From assembly GCA_037176725.1 (NCBI GenBank), contig JAZBRS010000029.1, positions 121,305,001-121,369,000 of the forward strand: DNA of 64,000 nt. Reading direction: 5' to 3'. The translations under genes were made by a program, and so were the position numbers. Position 1 is the stretch's first letter. Each line of letters starts with the position of its first letter. Below are positions 34,021-43,945 of this stretch, piece by piece. The notes beneath the pieces were generated by a model, which was not told the DNA's origin, made no database searches, and saw only the letters and a list, made by a program, of their open reading frames with translations. Source of the stretch: Posidonia oceanica (Eukaryota; Streptophyta; Magnoliopsida; Alismatales; Posidoniaceae).

Positions 34021-37000
34021 TCGGAAAAAGCCATGCAAATGCAAGAATGCAGAAAAAGATTAGAAGAGGCCAAAGGGGAGGCAGAACAACGTGTGTGTAA
34101 GAGCAGACGTCGTTTAGGACCACTCAGAGTAGGTGTGAAGACCTACGGAGGGGAGAGAGTGCAAACGAAGGGATTGCCACCCTTTTGCGACTGTTTCCCG
34201 CTAAACCGTTCCACGGTATGTCTCGCATGCTGCCCAAAGCTCGCGATGCGATCGGATCGTGAAAAAGGGGGAAGAAAGTCACATTAAGTGGCAAGTCTAG
34301 AGAAAACACGACGCAAAACACATGGAGAAACGCGAAGCGAGGATTTGAGGATAGAAGCAGAAAGGGGAGGCCCTATTCTACATGCTCAAAGAGACAGAAA
34401 GCGAAAACAAGGAAAACTGTGCAAATGGCATGCAAATGAATGCAATGCAGGGGTTCAGGAGGACATACCTGGAGATCCGGGAGCCTGATCTGAAATCTGT
34501 CTGGTCCATGCTGAAGAGCGCTTCGCTGCGGTCGCCTGGGCAGCTTACTTGAGAAGATCCAATGGCCGGATTGAAAGATATCGCAGCTTCAAGGCAGAAG
34601 GGCCAGAACAGGGGAGAAGAGCAGATCTAGGTGTTCAGGAGGTCCTAGGGGTGTGCAAAAGGGTCCTCCCAGGTGAAGGGGAGCTAGAAGTGCTTAGTGT
34701 GTGCAAGAAGATGCTAAAATGCAAGACTAAATGAGTGCAGGATGCATGCAAAAGCAAGAAAAGGCAAAGAAAAGAAACTGGGAAAAACCAGGATTTCAGA
34801 AGGCATTTTGAAAAAGAAAGGGGCTAAAAATGCAAATTTCCCAGAAAACAGGGTTCCATGGGAAGGGATTTCGAAAACAGGGGAAGACAGAGGTCCATTT
34901 GGCAAAAGACTAGGCTCAGAAAGGTGTTTTGAAAAGAGGTATGCTTTGAAAGGGGTTTTGTAAACAGAAAGAAGCCAGAGTGCAATTTTGAAAAAAAACT
35001 AGGGTCTAAAATGCAATTTTTCCAGAAAACAGGGTTCTGAGGAGTCTGGGGATACTAGTGGAAGGTCTGCATGCAATTTGGTAGGCATAGGAGCTAGAAT
35101 GCAACCTAGGGGCAAAATGGTCTTTTCACAAGGTTTTTTAAAACATGCAAGGACCTAGGTGTGATTTTGAAATCATGCAGGGGCTGACAATGCAATTTGG
35201 TATGGAAAACATGCTCTGAAAATCAAATGACAGGACTGCAATGCAATTTTTGGAAAATATGGGGTTAAAAATGCAATACAATAAGCTAAAATGCATGCAG
35301 CACAGTTACTGTCCATTTAAAATGGACCTAAATGCAAAAATGATAAAGCAGATGGGCAAATATGCAATGTAATAAGCTAAATGCATGCAGCACAGTTACT
35401 GTCCATTTAAAATGGACCTAAGTGCAAATGTGCAAAAACAGAGGGTAAAATATGCAATGCAGTATGCAAAAATAAAAAATAAATCCTAAGTTCTACAGTG
35501 CAAGGGACTTAAATGCAAAAATAAAAACATGCAGGGGGCCAGGATGCAATGCAGTATGGTAAAGATGATGCATTTAAATAAAATGATTTAGTGCAGGACT
35601 TACATGCAAAAAACGAAAACAGAGGGGCTAAAATGCAAAATAATATAACAGCACAGCACAGTAAATGGATCAGATTGCAAATACTGAAAAACATAAACAG
35701 ATTATGCAATTTAATATGATTTTGATTTAAAAACACAGCAGATTAAATGAAATAAGGACTGAAACGCAAAAATGAAAAAACTTAGGACAGATATGCAATA
35801 TTTACTTAAAAACTTTAGCCAGAATAAAATAAAAGCACAGTAACTGGTCGACGGCGACGAGTACTGTAGCAGAGCGCCGGCAGTACTCGTCACCACCGAC
35901 AGGGGAGGCTGAGGATGCGCGGGAGGGCGGAGAACGACGTCGGCGATCGTCCAGAGCTCTGGGAACGGTCCGGAGCTTGCTCTGTTGGCCGGAGTGTCCG
36001 GAGGAAGAGCAGCCGGCGCCGGAGAAGGAGGCCTGTCCGGCGAGCTGTTGCGGCGTCCAGGAGGCTCGGAGCTTGATTCTGACTGGCGGAGAAGCAGCAG
36101 GAGGAGGAGAGAGAGAAAGGGGAAGCGAGTGGTACCTGTGTTCGTGTCCGGAAGGTGCTCCCGACCTCGGCAGTGTCGGTGGTGGCCGGAGCTCGTCGTC
36201 CGGTTGCTGTAGAGGATGCTGGTGGCTCGCGGTGGTCCGGACGTCCTCAGGAGGTGCTTCTGGTGCTTCCTGAACGATCGGACGCGAGCTTCGGAGCTCG
36301 GGTGAAGAGTTGGCTTTTTTGGGTTGTCAGATTGCCGCCGGAGGCGGCGGGAGAGTGTTGCTGCTCGTCCGGTGGAGTGGAGCCCTCCGGGAGGAAGCTG
36401 GAGGTCTGAGGAACGAAGCTGGATGGCTAGCTTGGTCTTCTGGAGAGTACGGAGGGAGTTTGAGAGCTGGGTCGATTTTTGGTCTGAGGGAGACTTAGGT
36501 GTTTGTGGTGGAGTTTGGAAGCTGTGGGGGACGACCAGGCTTGAGGTCTGGCGCTCTAGAAAGGTGATGGTTGAGTGAGTCTCTGGGTGGATTTTGGGAG
36601 GAAGCGGTGAGCTGTGGTGAGGGGAATTATGTGATGGGTTGCGCTGGGTTGCAGGTGGCTTTAGGTGGTGTTTCAGAGGGTGATTAGGTGGTGATATGGT
36701 GAGGAATGATGCTGGGAAATGGCTGGGTTTTGGGTGAACCTTGGGGGAGGAATTGGGAGAAGGATGAAGGCTTGAAGCGGGTTTGGATTATTGGAAAAGG
36801 TGGAGATGGTCTGCTGAACTAAAAGAAGGAAAAAAAGGATGTTTCTGGTGTGGGAGTGTTCTGGGATTCAGGCCTTTCTCCGGGATGCAAAACACTCTCT
36901 TCTGCTCTCTCCTCTCTCTGGAATTGGAAGAAATGCAGAGGGGAAAAAAGGAATGCACAGGAGAAGGAAGAAAATTCTGGTTTGGGGATTGCCCTCTCAC

Positions 37001-37088
37001 TCTCTGGTTCGCTCTTGCACTGGTGGATTGCTCACGCTGATTCTGCACTGGTCTGTCTGGTCTTCTGGATTGAAGGGAGGACGGGAGG

Positions 37089-37094
37089 CTTATA
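37089..37094 (-). promoter_or_regulatory. Candidate TATA box of element E (3' LTR)
   Basis: GGATATAAGCCTCCC on the - strand, about 1.9 kb into the LTR. The equivalent in the 5' LTR is 59430-59435. It divides a T-rich U3 from a GC-rich presumed transcribed part. Confidence 0.4.
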
Positions 37095-38977
37095 TCCAGA
37101 GCTGCTGCTGGGCGCGAGCTGGCGAATTCAAACTCGGCCGGCGATCACTGCAGCAGAGGGGACAGGGCGACCAGCTCCGGAAAAGCCGCGGAGAGGAAGG
37201 AGGGGCGGCGAGCTGCTGTAGACTGAAGTGATGGAGCTTCGAATTCAAATGGATGGAGGGAGATCTGTAGCAGCGAGCTCGCGAGAAGGAAATCCGGTGG
37301 AAGCGCGAGGAAGAAGAAGGAAGAAGAAGGAGAAAACGGGCCGGACTGCTGCGGGCCGAGAAAAAAGAAAGAAAGAAAAAAAGAAAAAAGGAGAAACGGG
37401 CCGGATTGAGCCCAGTAAGGAAAGAAAGAAAGAAAGAAAGAAGGAAGAAAGAAAGAGAGGGTAGAATGGGGAAATAAAATAGGAAAAAATAAATTAAAAA
37501 TAAGTAAAAATATTAAGGTGCTTGTGCTGTGAATCAGGATCTTAATCAGATTTTTTAATGACTTCTTTTGGTTAATTAGTGTGGTTTAAATGGGTTTTGG
37601 GCTTGATTAGGATTTTAGGGTTTTGGTTTTGCTTTTAATTAGTTTTCACTTGATTAAATGTTTGTTAAACCTCTTTTAAATTGTTTTAAAAATGTGTTTC
37701 CCTTGTTGGACACTTAGGATATTAATTAGGATTTTTTTAGGATTTAATTTCCCATTAATCAGGATGTTTTTTAGACTTTTAAGTTGTAGTCTTGTTAAGG
37801 TTTTTCCTTCTTAAATCTTTTAAGTTGTGTTTTGATTTTTATTTTGTTGATTTTTCTTGAAGTTTTTAGTTGGATTTTTCTGGTTTGATAGAGTGTTTTC
37901 TAGGCTTTTCAGATGTATTTTTCTTTTCTTTTTTTAATTAAGTTTTCAACTTGTTTTTCTTATGTTTGTTAGGTTAAGTGTTTTGCCTTCTTTAATTATT
38001 TGTTTTAGTGTTTGATTTTTTTAATTCTTGTTTTTGGGTTTTTTTTTTTAATTCTTCTGATGGGGTTTTTATTTTTGGTGGGTTTTGATTTTATTTTAGC
38101 TTTTTCCTTGATTTTTCAGTGTTTTCTTTTGATTTGTTTTGCATTTTTTAGTTTGCATGTTTGGTTTTCTTTTTAGCTTGATTTAGTTAAGTTTAAGTTT
38201 TTAATTGCTTGTTTAATGTTTTTTAATTGTTTTTCTTAGGGTTCTGATTTGCTTTTTTTGTGTTTTGAGATTTTACAGATTTTTATGGGTTTTTGTGGAT
38301 TTTTGCAAGAGAGGGAAAAGCAAAAGAGAAGGAGGAAGGAAAAAGGGAAAAGAGGGAAATAAGAGGAAAAAGGATAGGTTGGAGGAAAATGATTTTTTAA
38401 AAATTCAGAAAAAGTGTTAAAAATAAAGTAAAAATAGGGATAAGATAGAGGAGGGATAGAAGCACAGAGGGGGCCCACAGCCAGACCAGAAAAAGGATCA
38501 GAAAGGGATAAAAAGAGAGATGATAATCAGGAGAGAGAGAGGAGAGAGAAAGTGATAATCCCGGAGAGAGAAAAGGATAATTTGAGTGAAAGAGGGTCTT
38601 AATGGTCTTGGAATGGGGTGAAAATTGGTGAGCGGGTACTCTAGGATTTGAAGTCTTGGGTCTGAGGTTTTGGTTTGATTCTAAGGAGGTTTTAGGGGGG
38701 TTTCAAGGTGTAGAAAAAGGGTAGTTTCACTTAAGTTTTCTAGGGTTTTCAAGGATGGGTTGGGTTTGGAAATTTCCAGGTTTTTGGGTAGGTTTGTTGA
38801 GTGGATAGTGGTGGGTTTTCCTATGGATTTTGGTTGGGTTTTGAGGTCGGGAAGGGGGGTAAAGGTTTAGGTCAAAATGGGCTGATTTTGGGGGGTAAAG
38901 AGGAGGATTAGGGTTAGGGTTTGGTTGGGGTTTGATCCAGCAATTACCAAGAGGGCTCCAAGGGTCCAAGCCTGCTA

Positions 38978-39061
38978 AGATGGGGTGTCAACAGATGCCC
39001 CTCCCTGAGCGAGGGCAAGCGGAGCGCGGCCGCTGCTCAGGGTTGACAAGACACCCCATCT
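38978..39061 (-). other. Inverted repeat spanning the U3 start and polypurine tract of E
   Basis: AGATGGGGTGTC (38978-38989, inside the LTR) is complementary to GACACCCCATCT (39050-39061, outside it). Nested inside are CCCTGAGC (39003-39010) and GCTCAGGG (39035-39042). The polypurine tract lies between the arms. Confidence 0.8.
38994..39006 (-). other. Polypurine tract of element E
   Basis: On the - strand AGGGAGGGGCATC abuts TGTTGACACC. The GGGGCATC end is shared with the tract of element B. Confidence 0.85.
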
Positions 39062-39540
39062 GACCGGCGGGAGCAGCGGTTTGCTATGGGCGTGAGTTAC
39101 TTATTCGGCGGATGCACTGAAGATCGTAGCCCGTTGCCGCAATGCAAGATGCCAATGCAGATGGATGCTGTGCTGTGTGTGATATGCTAAATGCAAATGT
39201 AATGCAAGAGTTAGTATAAAAGTTAGTGCAGCTGTAAGAAAATGCTGATGCCGTGCAAGTGATACTGATGATGCTGAAGTGATATGCAGTGCTAGCTAAG
39301 AAAGTGCAGAGATGATGCAGGAAAAATGATAAAAAGGTGCGATGTGGTGCAAATGTCCGGCAGGGAGGCCAGACTTGCACGACAAAGCGAAGGAAAACAG
39401 GGTGCAGCTGGTCCCCGCCCGGGGAGCAAGCTAGCAAGAAAGAAGGGCGCGAGGGGAGAGAGGCCAACTCTCCTATCGCAGAAAGGGGGTGCGTGACTTC
39501 GCCTTCCTGGGACAAGGTCACGCCGAAAAGGAGAAGAAAA
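39062..39540 (-). other. Spacer between the polypurine tract and the hairpin array of E
   Basis: AT/GC-mixed DNA with many TGCAAATG-like words on the + strand. Open frames on both strands lack motifs. I see nothing else in it. Confidence 0.5.
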
Positions 39541-40640
39541 TGATAAGGTGACGGGCTTATCGTCCGGATAGTTTACGGTCCTATCAACCGGGAGTGACAG
39601 TTTACGGTCCTGTCAACCGGAGCAGTTGTGAGTGATAGTTACTGGATATCAGCTGTATAACATGGTTGTGGGTGATAGTTTAGGAGTATCAGCCTAACGA
39701 CAGTTTACGGTCCTGTCAACCGGTGGATAGTTTACAGACCTATCAACTGGAGGATAGTTTACAGACCTATCAACTGGAACCCACAAACCATGAGTGATAG
39801 TTACTGGATATCAGCCGTATAACGCAATGCCGGATAGTTTACAGTCTATCATCTGGAGCGACAGTTTACGGTCCTGTCAACCGGCGGATAGTTTACAGAC
39901 CTATCAACTGGAGGATAGTTTACAGTCCTATCAACTGGAAACGGCATTGCGAGGGACAGTTACTGGATGTCAGCCGTATAACATCATTGCGCGTGGTAGT
40001 TTACAGTCCTACCAACTGGTGGATAGTTTACAGACCTATCAACTGGAGCGACAGTTTACGGTCCTGTCAACCGGCGGATGGTTTACAGACCTATCAACTG
40101 GAAACGCGCAATGATGAGGGATAGTTACTGGATATCAGCCGTATAATGCAATTGCGGGTGATAGTTTAGGAGTATCAGCCTAACGACAGTTTACGGTCCT
40201 GTCAACCGGTGGATAGTTTACAGACCTATCAACTGGAGCGACAGTTTACGGTCCTGTCAACCGGAAACCGCAATTACAAGGGACAGTTACTGGATGTCAG
40301 CCGTATAACGTAATTGCACGCGATAGTTTAGGAGTATCAGCCTAACGACAGTTTACAGTCCTGTCAACCGGTGGATAGTTTACAGACCTATCAACTGGAA
40401 AAGTGCAATTACGAGGGACAGTTACTGGATGTCAGCCGTATAACACAACTGTGGGCCGACCATGGATCGGCCAGAAGATAGTTTAGGATTATCAGCCTGA
40501 GATAGTTTCGGATATCAGCCTAGCACGAGTGATTGATAGATGATAGTTTAGGAATATCAGCCTGCGATAGTTTCGGATATCAGCCTAGCACGAGTGATTG
40601 ATAGATGATAGTTTAGGAATATCAGCCTGAGTGTGATTGA
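39541..40640 (-). repeat. Array of covarying hairpins in about 160 bp higher-order units
   Basis: Three to four hairpins of about 25 bp (for example GATAG...CTATC, GACAG...CTGTC, GGTAG...CTACC) are enclosed by a unit-specific long stem. Units are joined by AGGG, a hairpin of the GATA/TATC or GACA/TGTC type, and GTATAA. GTATAA recurs at 39655, 39817, 39976, 40141, 40303 and 40438. Long stems: 39661-39673 with 39779-39792 (one bulge), 39823-39832 with 39942-39951, 39982-39994 with 40104-40116, 40147-40157 with 40268-40278 (one mismatch), and 40309-40319 with 40403-40413. CAGTTGTG (39623) and CACAACTG (40444) bracket the set. From 40480 simpler hairpins (GATAGTTTCGGATATC) continue. It lies in the 3' UTR. 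Confidence 0.9.
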
Positions 40641-40740
40641 TTGATTGATAAGAGGGGGCAAGATCATGATGAGAATGATAAGATATCGGACTTATCGGCC
40701 GGCAAAGAGGAGATGAGATAATGATGAGAAGTTGATCTAA

Positions 40741-40945
40741 AGAGGGGGATGAGATCATGATGAGAAGCTAAGCTAAAGAGGGGGATGAGATCATGATGAG
40801 AAGCTAAGCTAAAGAGGGGGATGAGATCATGATGAGAAGCTAAGATAAAGAGGGGGATGAGATCATGATGAGAAGTTAAGCTAAAGAGGGGGATGAGATC
40901 ATGATGAGAAGTTAAGCTAAAGAGGGGGATGAGATCATGATTAGA
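40741..40945 (-). repeat. 36 bp tandem repeat, six copies
   Basis: AGAGGGGGATGAGATCATGA starts copies at 40741, 40777, 40813, 40849, 40885 and 40921, each separated by exactly 36 bp. The copies are nearly identical. GATAAG...CTTATC hairpins flank the block (40677, 40949 and 41003). Confidence 0.9.
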
Positions 40946-41132
40946 ATGATAAGATATCGGACTTATCGGCCGGCAAAGAAGGGGTAAGGGAATGATGAGA
41001 ATGATAAGATATCAGACTTATCGGCCGGCAAAGAAGGGGTAAGGGAATGATGAGAAGAAATCATCCCCATGACGTCAGGAACATCATAGGGGAAAGAGGG
41101 AAGGAATGATACCAAGGGGCGATCAAAAGATG

Positions 41133-41159
41133 CCCCTGGTGTCAGGATGACACCAGGGG
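41133..41159 (-). repeat. 11 bp stem hairpin with AGGAT loop
   Basis: CCCCTGGTGTC, AGGAT, GACACCAGGGG. A second version at 42098-42124 has CCCCTGGTATC and GATACCAGGGG with the same loop. Confidence 0.85.
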
Positions 41160-41308
41160 TTGGCCAGCACGTCCTTGGCATCGAAAGCAGAGAGTGATGA
41201 CAAGAGTGTCGTGCTTGTCAGACGAGTAGTTTGGGGTACCAGCCCGCAAAGGACTCAGCTGAGGGCGACCAGCTGGGGACTCGGCTGGGGATGACCAGCC
41301 GAGAAGAG

Positions 41309-42056
41309 TGTCAGGTTGACGGACCTTTCGCCGAGCAATTTGGGATGCCAGCCCGCAGAGACTCAGCTGAGGGCGATCAGCTGGGGACTCAGCTGGGGTG
41401 ACCAGCCGAGAAAAGTGTCAGGTTGACGGACCTTTCGCCGAGCAGTTTGGGGTGCTAGCCCGCAGAGACTCAGCTGAGGGCGATCAGCTGGGGACTCAGC
41501 TGGGGTGACCAGCCGAGAAAAGTGTCAGGTTGACGGACCTTTCGCCGAGCAGTTTGGGGTGCTAGCCCGCAGAGATCCAGCTGGGGCGACCAACTGGGGA
41601 CTCAGCTGGGGATGACCAGCCGAGAAGAGTGTCAGGTTGACGGACCTTTCGCCGAGCAGTTTGGGGTGCCAGCCCGCAGAGACTCAGCTGAGGGCGATCA
41701 GCTGGGGACTCAGCTGGGGTGACCAGCCGAGAAAAGTGTCAGGTTGACAGACCTTTCGCCGAGCAGTTTAGGGTGCCAGCCCGCAGAGACTCAGCTGAGG
41801 GCGATCAGCTGGGGACTCAGCTGGGGTGACCAGCCGAGAAAAGTGTCAGGTTGACAGACCTTTCGCCGAGCAGTTTGGGGTGCCAGCCCGCAGAGACTCA
41901 GCTGAGGGCGATCAGCTGGGGACTCAGCTGGGGTGACCAGCCGAGAAAAGTGTCAGGTTGACGGACCTTTCGCCGAGCAGTTTGGGGTGCCAGCCCGCAG
42001 AGACTCAGCTGAGGGCAATCAGCTGGGGACTCAGCTGGGGTGACCAGCCGAGAAAA
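41309..42056 (-). repeat. 107 bp tandem repeat, seven copies
   Basis: GTGTCAGGTTGACGGACCTT starts copies at 41309, 41415, 41522, 41629, 41736, 41843 and 41950. Each contains GCAGTTTGGGGTGC followed by CAGCCCGCAG, and CAGCTGAGGGCGATCAGCTG. Truncated versions extend to 41200 on the left and 42340 on the right. Confidence 0.9.
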
Positions 42057-42097
42057 GGACTCAGCTGGGGATGATGCCACCGGGCGACCAAAAGATG

Positions 42098-42124
42098 CCC
42101 CTGGTATCAGGATGATACCAGGGG
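42098..42124 (-). repeat. Second 11 bp stem hairpin with AGGAT loop
   Basis: CCCCTGGTATC, AGGAT, GATACCAGGGG. One base pair is exchanged (G-C to A-T) relative to the hairpin at 41133-41159. Confidence 0.85.
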
Positions 42125-42615
42125 ATGGTCGGTGCGCCCTTGGCATCAGGATGCAAAGACAGATAAGCGAGTGGATGGATGATAGGTTGACGGACCCATC
42201 GCCGAGCAGTTTGGGGTGCCAGCCCGCAAGGGACTCAGCTGAGGATGAACAGCTGAGGAGGACGACAGGTTGACGGACCTTTCGCCGGGCAGTTTGGGGT
42301 GCCAGCCCGCAGAGATCCAGTTGGGGCGACCAACTGGGGACTCCGGACGGCGGAGCTTGGTGTCGCGGTCCTGCGGATGCTCTGGGCTCCGGATTGGGTG
42401 TTGAGGACTTCGCCGCGCTGGGAAGGTCTGCAAGTCTGATTAGAGGGCCCAAGATAAAGATGATGATGATATGCAATGCAGCAAAGAGTCTTGATGTGCA
42501 AACAGAAAGCAGAAACAGTTTTCATTGATATGATCTTGGTGAGTACAATGCCTGCGGCAGGCCAGAAAGGTACAGCACAAGTTGAAAGAAGACCACATGA
42601 TGATCGCACAAGGGC

Positions 42616-43945
42616 CTAGTCAACCCGGGCCTTCTTCGGCTGCCTGGAGTCGAGGAATAAGGGACCGCCTGGCGGGACTTCAGTGATTGGCCAGAGCTGT
42701 CGGACTTCAGCTTCATAATCAGGAGTACATCCAGTACCTCTCACAGCTGCAACGTCTGTTGATTGGACCCCGTGCTGCATCAGACTAGCAAGCTTCTTGG
42801 TCGGGGCAGTGGTGCTGAGAGGATAAGTCTGTAGAAGCTCGGGCGCTGTACTGTCAATGAAGGCGCCCTGCTGGAAGCCGAACTGGCGCATGACCCTGAT
42901 TGGATGGTACTCTACGCCTGCTGTGAAGTCCGGAAGAATGATCAGCCGCGTGTCACGCGCGCTGAAGAAGGTTGTGAATGGCTCTGCTGCAGAGGGAATG
43001 ATGCACCAGATCACAGCGTCGTCAGTCAGTGCTGACAGCCTCTCGTACTCGTCTTTGACGCTCTTGTCTGCTCTGGTACGGGCATTGCTGCAGTAGGCTT
43101 CGAAAGCATGCACTTGAGGGCGTAGGATGTCCATCTCTAAGTGCGCGGTCAGCCAGACTTGTATGAGTGCTCCGCAACCATGGAAGTGGCGGCAGCGATG
43201 AGAAATGCGGTCCAGCCCGCGATAAGTCTCTGCCAAGACAACTGGTGCCAGATCTATGTGCTGGGTCACCACAGCTAGTGCAATCTCTACAACCTCGATG
43301 GCCACTGTCAGTCGGCCATGAGTAAAGATTAGCTCGCCCAGAAAGCGGATGACGAATCCTCGAAGCCACAGCTCATCTCTGAGGTCAGCACGCTTGTTCA
43401 AGATATCATCAAAGTGTGCAAGGCGAAGCATAGGCTCTGGTCCGCTGGTGCAGATTAGTTTCTGTTGGCAGTCTTGAGTGGAGAGTCCAGTCAGTTGGCT
43501 CAGGACCCGGAGATATCCGTCGCGCCTCATGAAAATAGGCGGCCCCAAGATCTTCGAAAAGCCGCAGATACGACGCACCTCTTCCAGTGTAGGTGTTAGC
43601 TCAGTCTTGTTGAAGCGGAAGACATGATGCGCCGGCTTCCAGAATCTCGCAGCGGCACACAAGGCTGACCTCCACATCAGCAGCCTTTAGCAGCTTAGTT
43701 GGTATGCCCCACAGGCGCAGCTTCTCGCAGTCTACCTGAATGAGCCTGCCGATCCATTCTCGCAGGGTTTCCGAGCAATGTGCGGGAGTTAGTAGAGTAG
43801 GAAAACCCATTACACTGGTTGCAGAAGACAGGCTGATTACTGCAATGCTTGAGGTACCTGCTATCAATAAACAGTCAGATCTTGCAGGCATATAATCTTT
43901 GACAACAAGCAGGAGCTGAGACTGAAGACGTAGTTCCATATGCAT
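42616..43945 (-). pseudogene. Extra ORF of element E: plant-mobile-domain/DUF7745-like, one frameshift
   Basis: The main frame (43677-42616, 353 codons) begins in ALCAAARFWKPAHHVFRF, followed by ELTPTLEEVRRICGF. Later come LDRISHRCRHFHGCGALIQV, DDAVIWCIIPSAAEPF and YHPIRVMRQFGFQQGAF, the last being a plant-mobile-domain-type RQFG-x-Q ending. The N-terminal part lies in another frame (43945-43665: CSETLREWIGRLIQVDCEKL, RLWGIPTKLLKAADVEV), so a single-base shift near 43665 breaks the gene. A CAG|GTACC near 43860 may mark an intron acceptor. It reads in the same direction as pol, unlike the related units in B. Extra ORFs downstream of pol, some with a DNA-transposon-associated domain, are known in Tat elements. 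Function unknown. Confidence 0.65.

Larger units (their letters stand above)
33057..38993 (-). mobile_element. Element E 3' LTR (5,937 bp)
   Basis: On the + strand it runs from TGTAGCGATCCCGATCGG to GGGGTGTCAACA. By eye it differs from the other LTR at about 46 places, mostly transitions, with no net indel. Landmarks (+ strand): a PBS-like CAGAGTCGCCA at 33175, about 30 bp repeats 33690-34020, a donor-like site at 34468, A-rich repeats 34740-35830, a GC-rich block 35870-36580, a TATA-like site at 37089, (GAAA)n near 37421, and a T-rich U3 end. Basic and Cys/Phe-rich frames in the repeat zones have no domain and are not annotated as genes. Confidence 0.95.

Noticed and set aside
33604..34287. 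A 227-codon Lys/Arg/Thr-rich open frame, repeated at 55945-56628, and Cys/Phe-rich frames opposite
   Set aside because: Both lie in the tandem-repeat part of the E LTRs. The composition follows the repeat unit and no domain is visible.
35977..36580. GC-rich open frames in the E LTRs (also 58318-58919 and 24012-24909 in D)
   Set aside because: The frames differ between the two LTR copies by stops, and none is conserved between D and E. The block is more likely a transcribed leader than a gene.
39794..40114. A 106-codon frame through the hairpin array
   Set aside because: It is a by-product of repeats of about 25 bp and is not maintained across units.
40741..40945. Regular 36 bp repeats that resemble a CRISPR array
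   Set aside because: There are no spacers, the copies are contiguous, no cas genes are present and the context is a plant retrotransposon.
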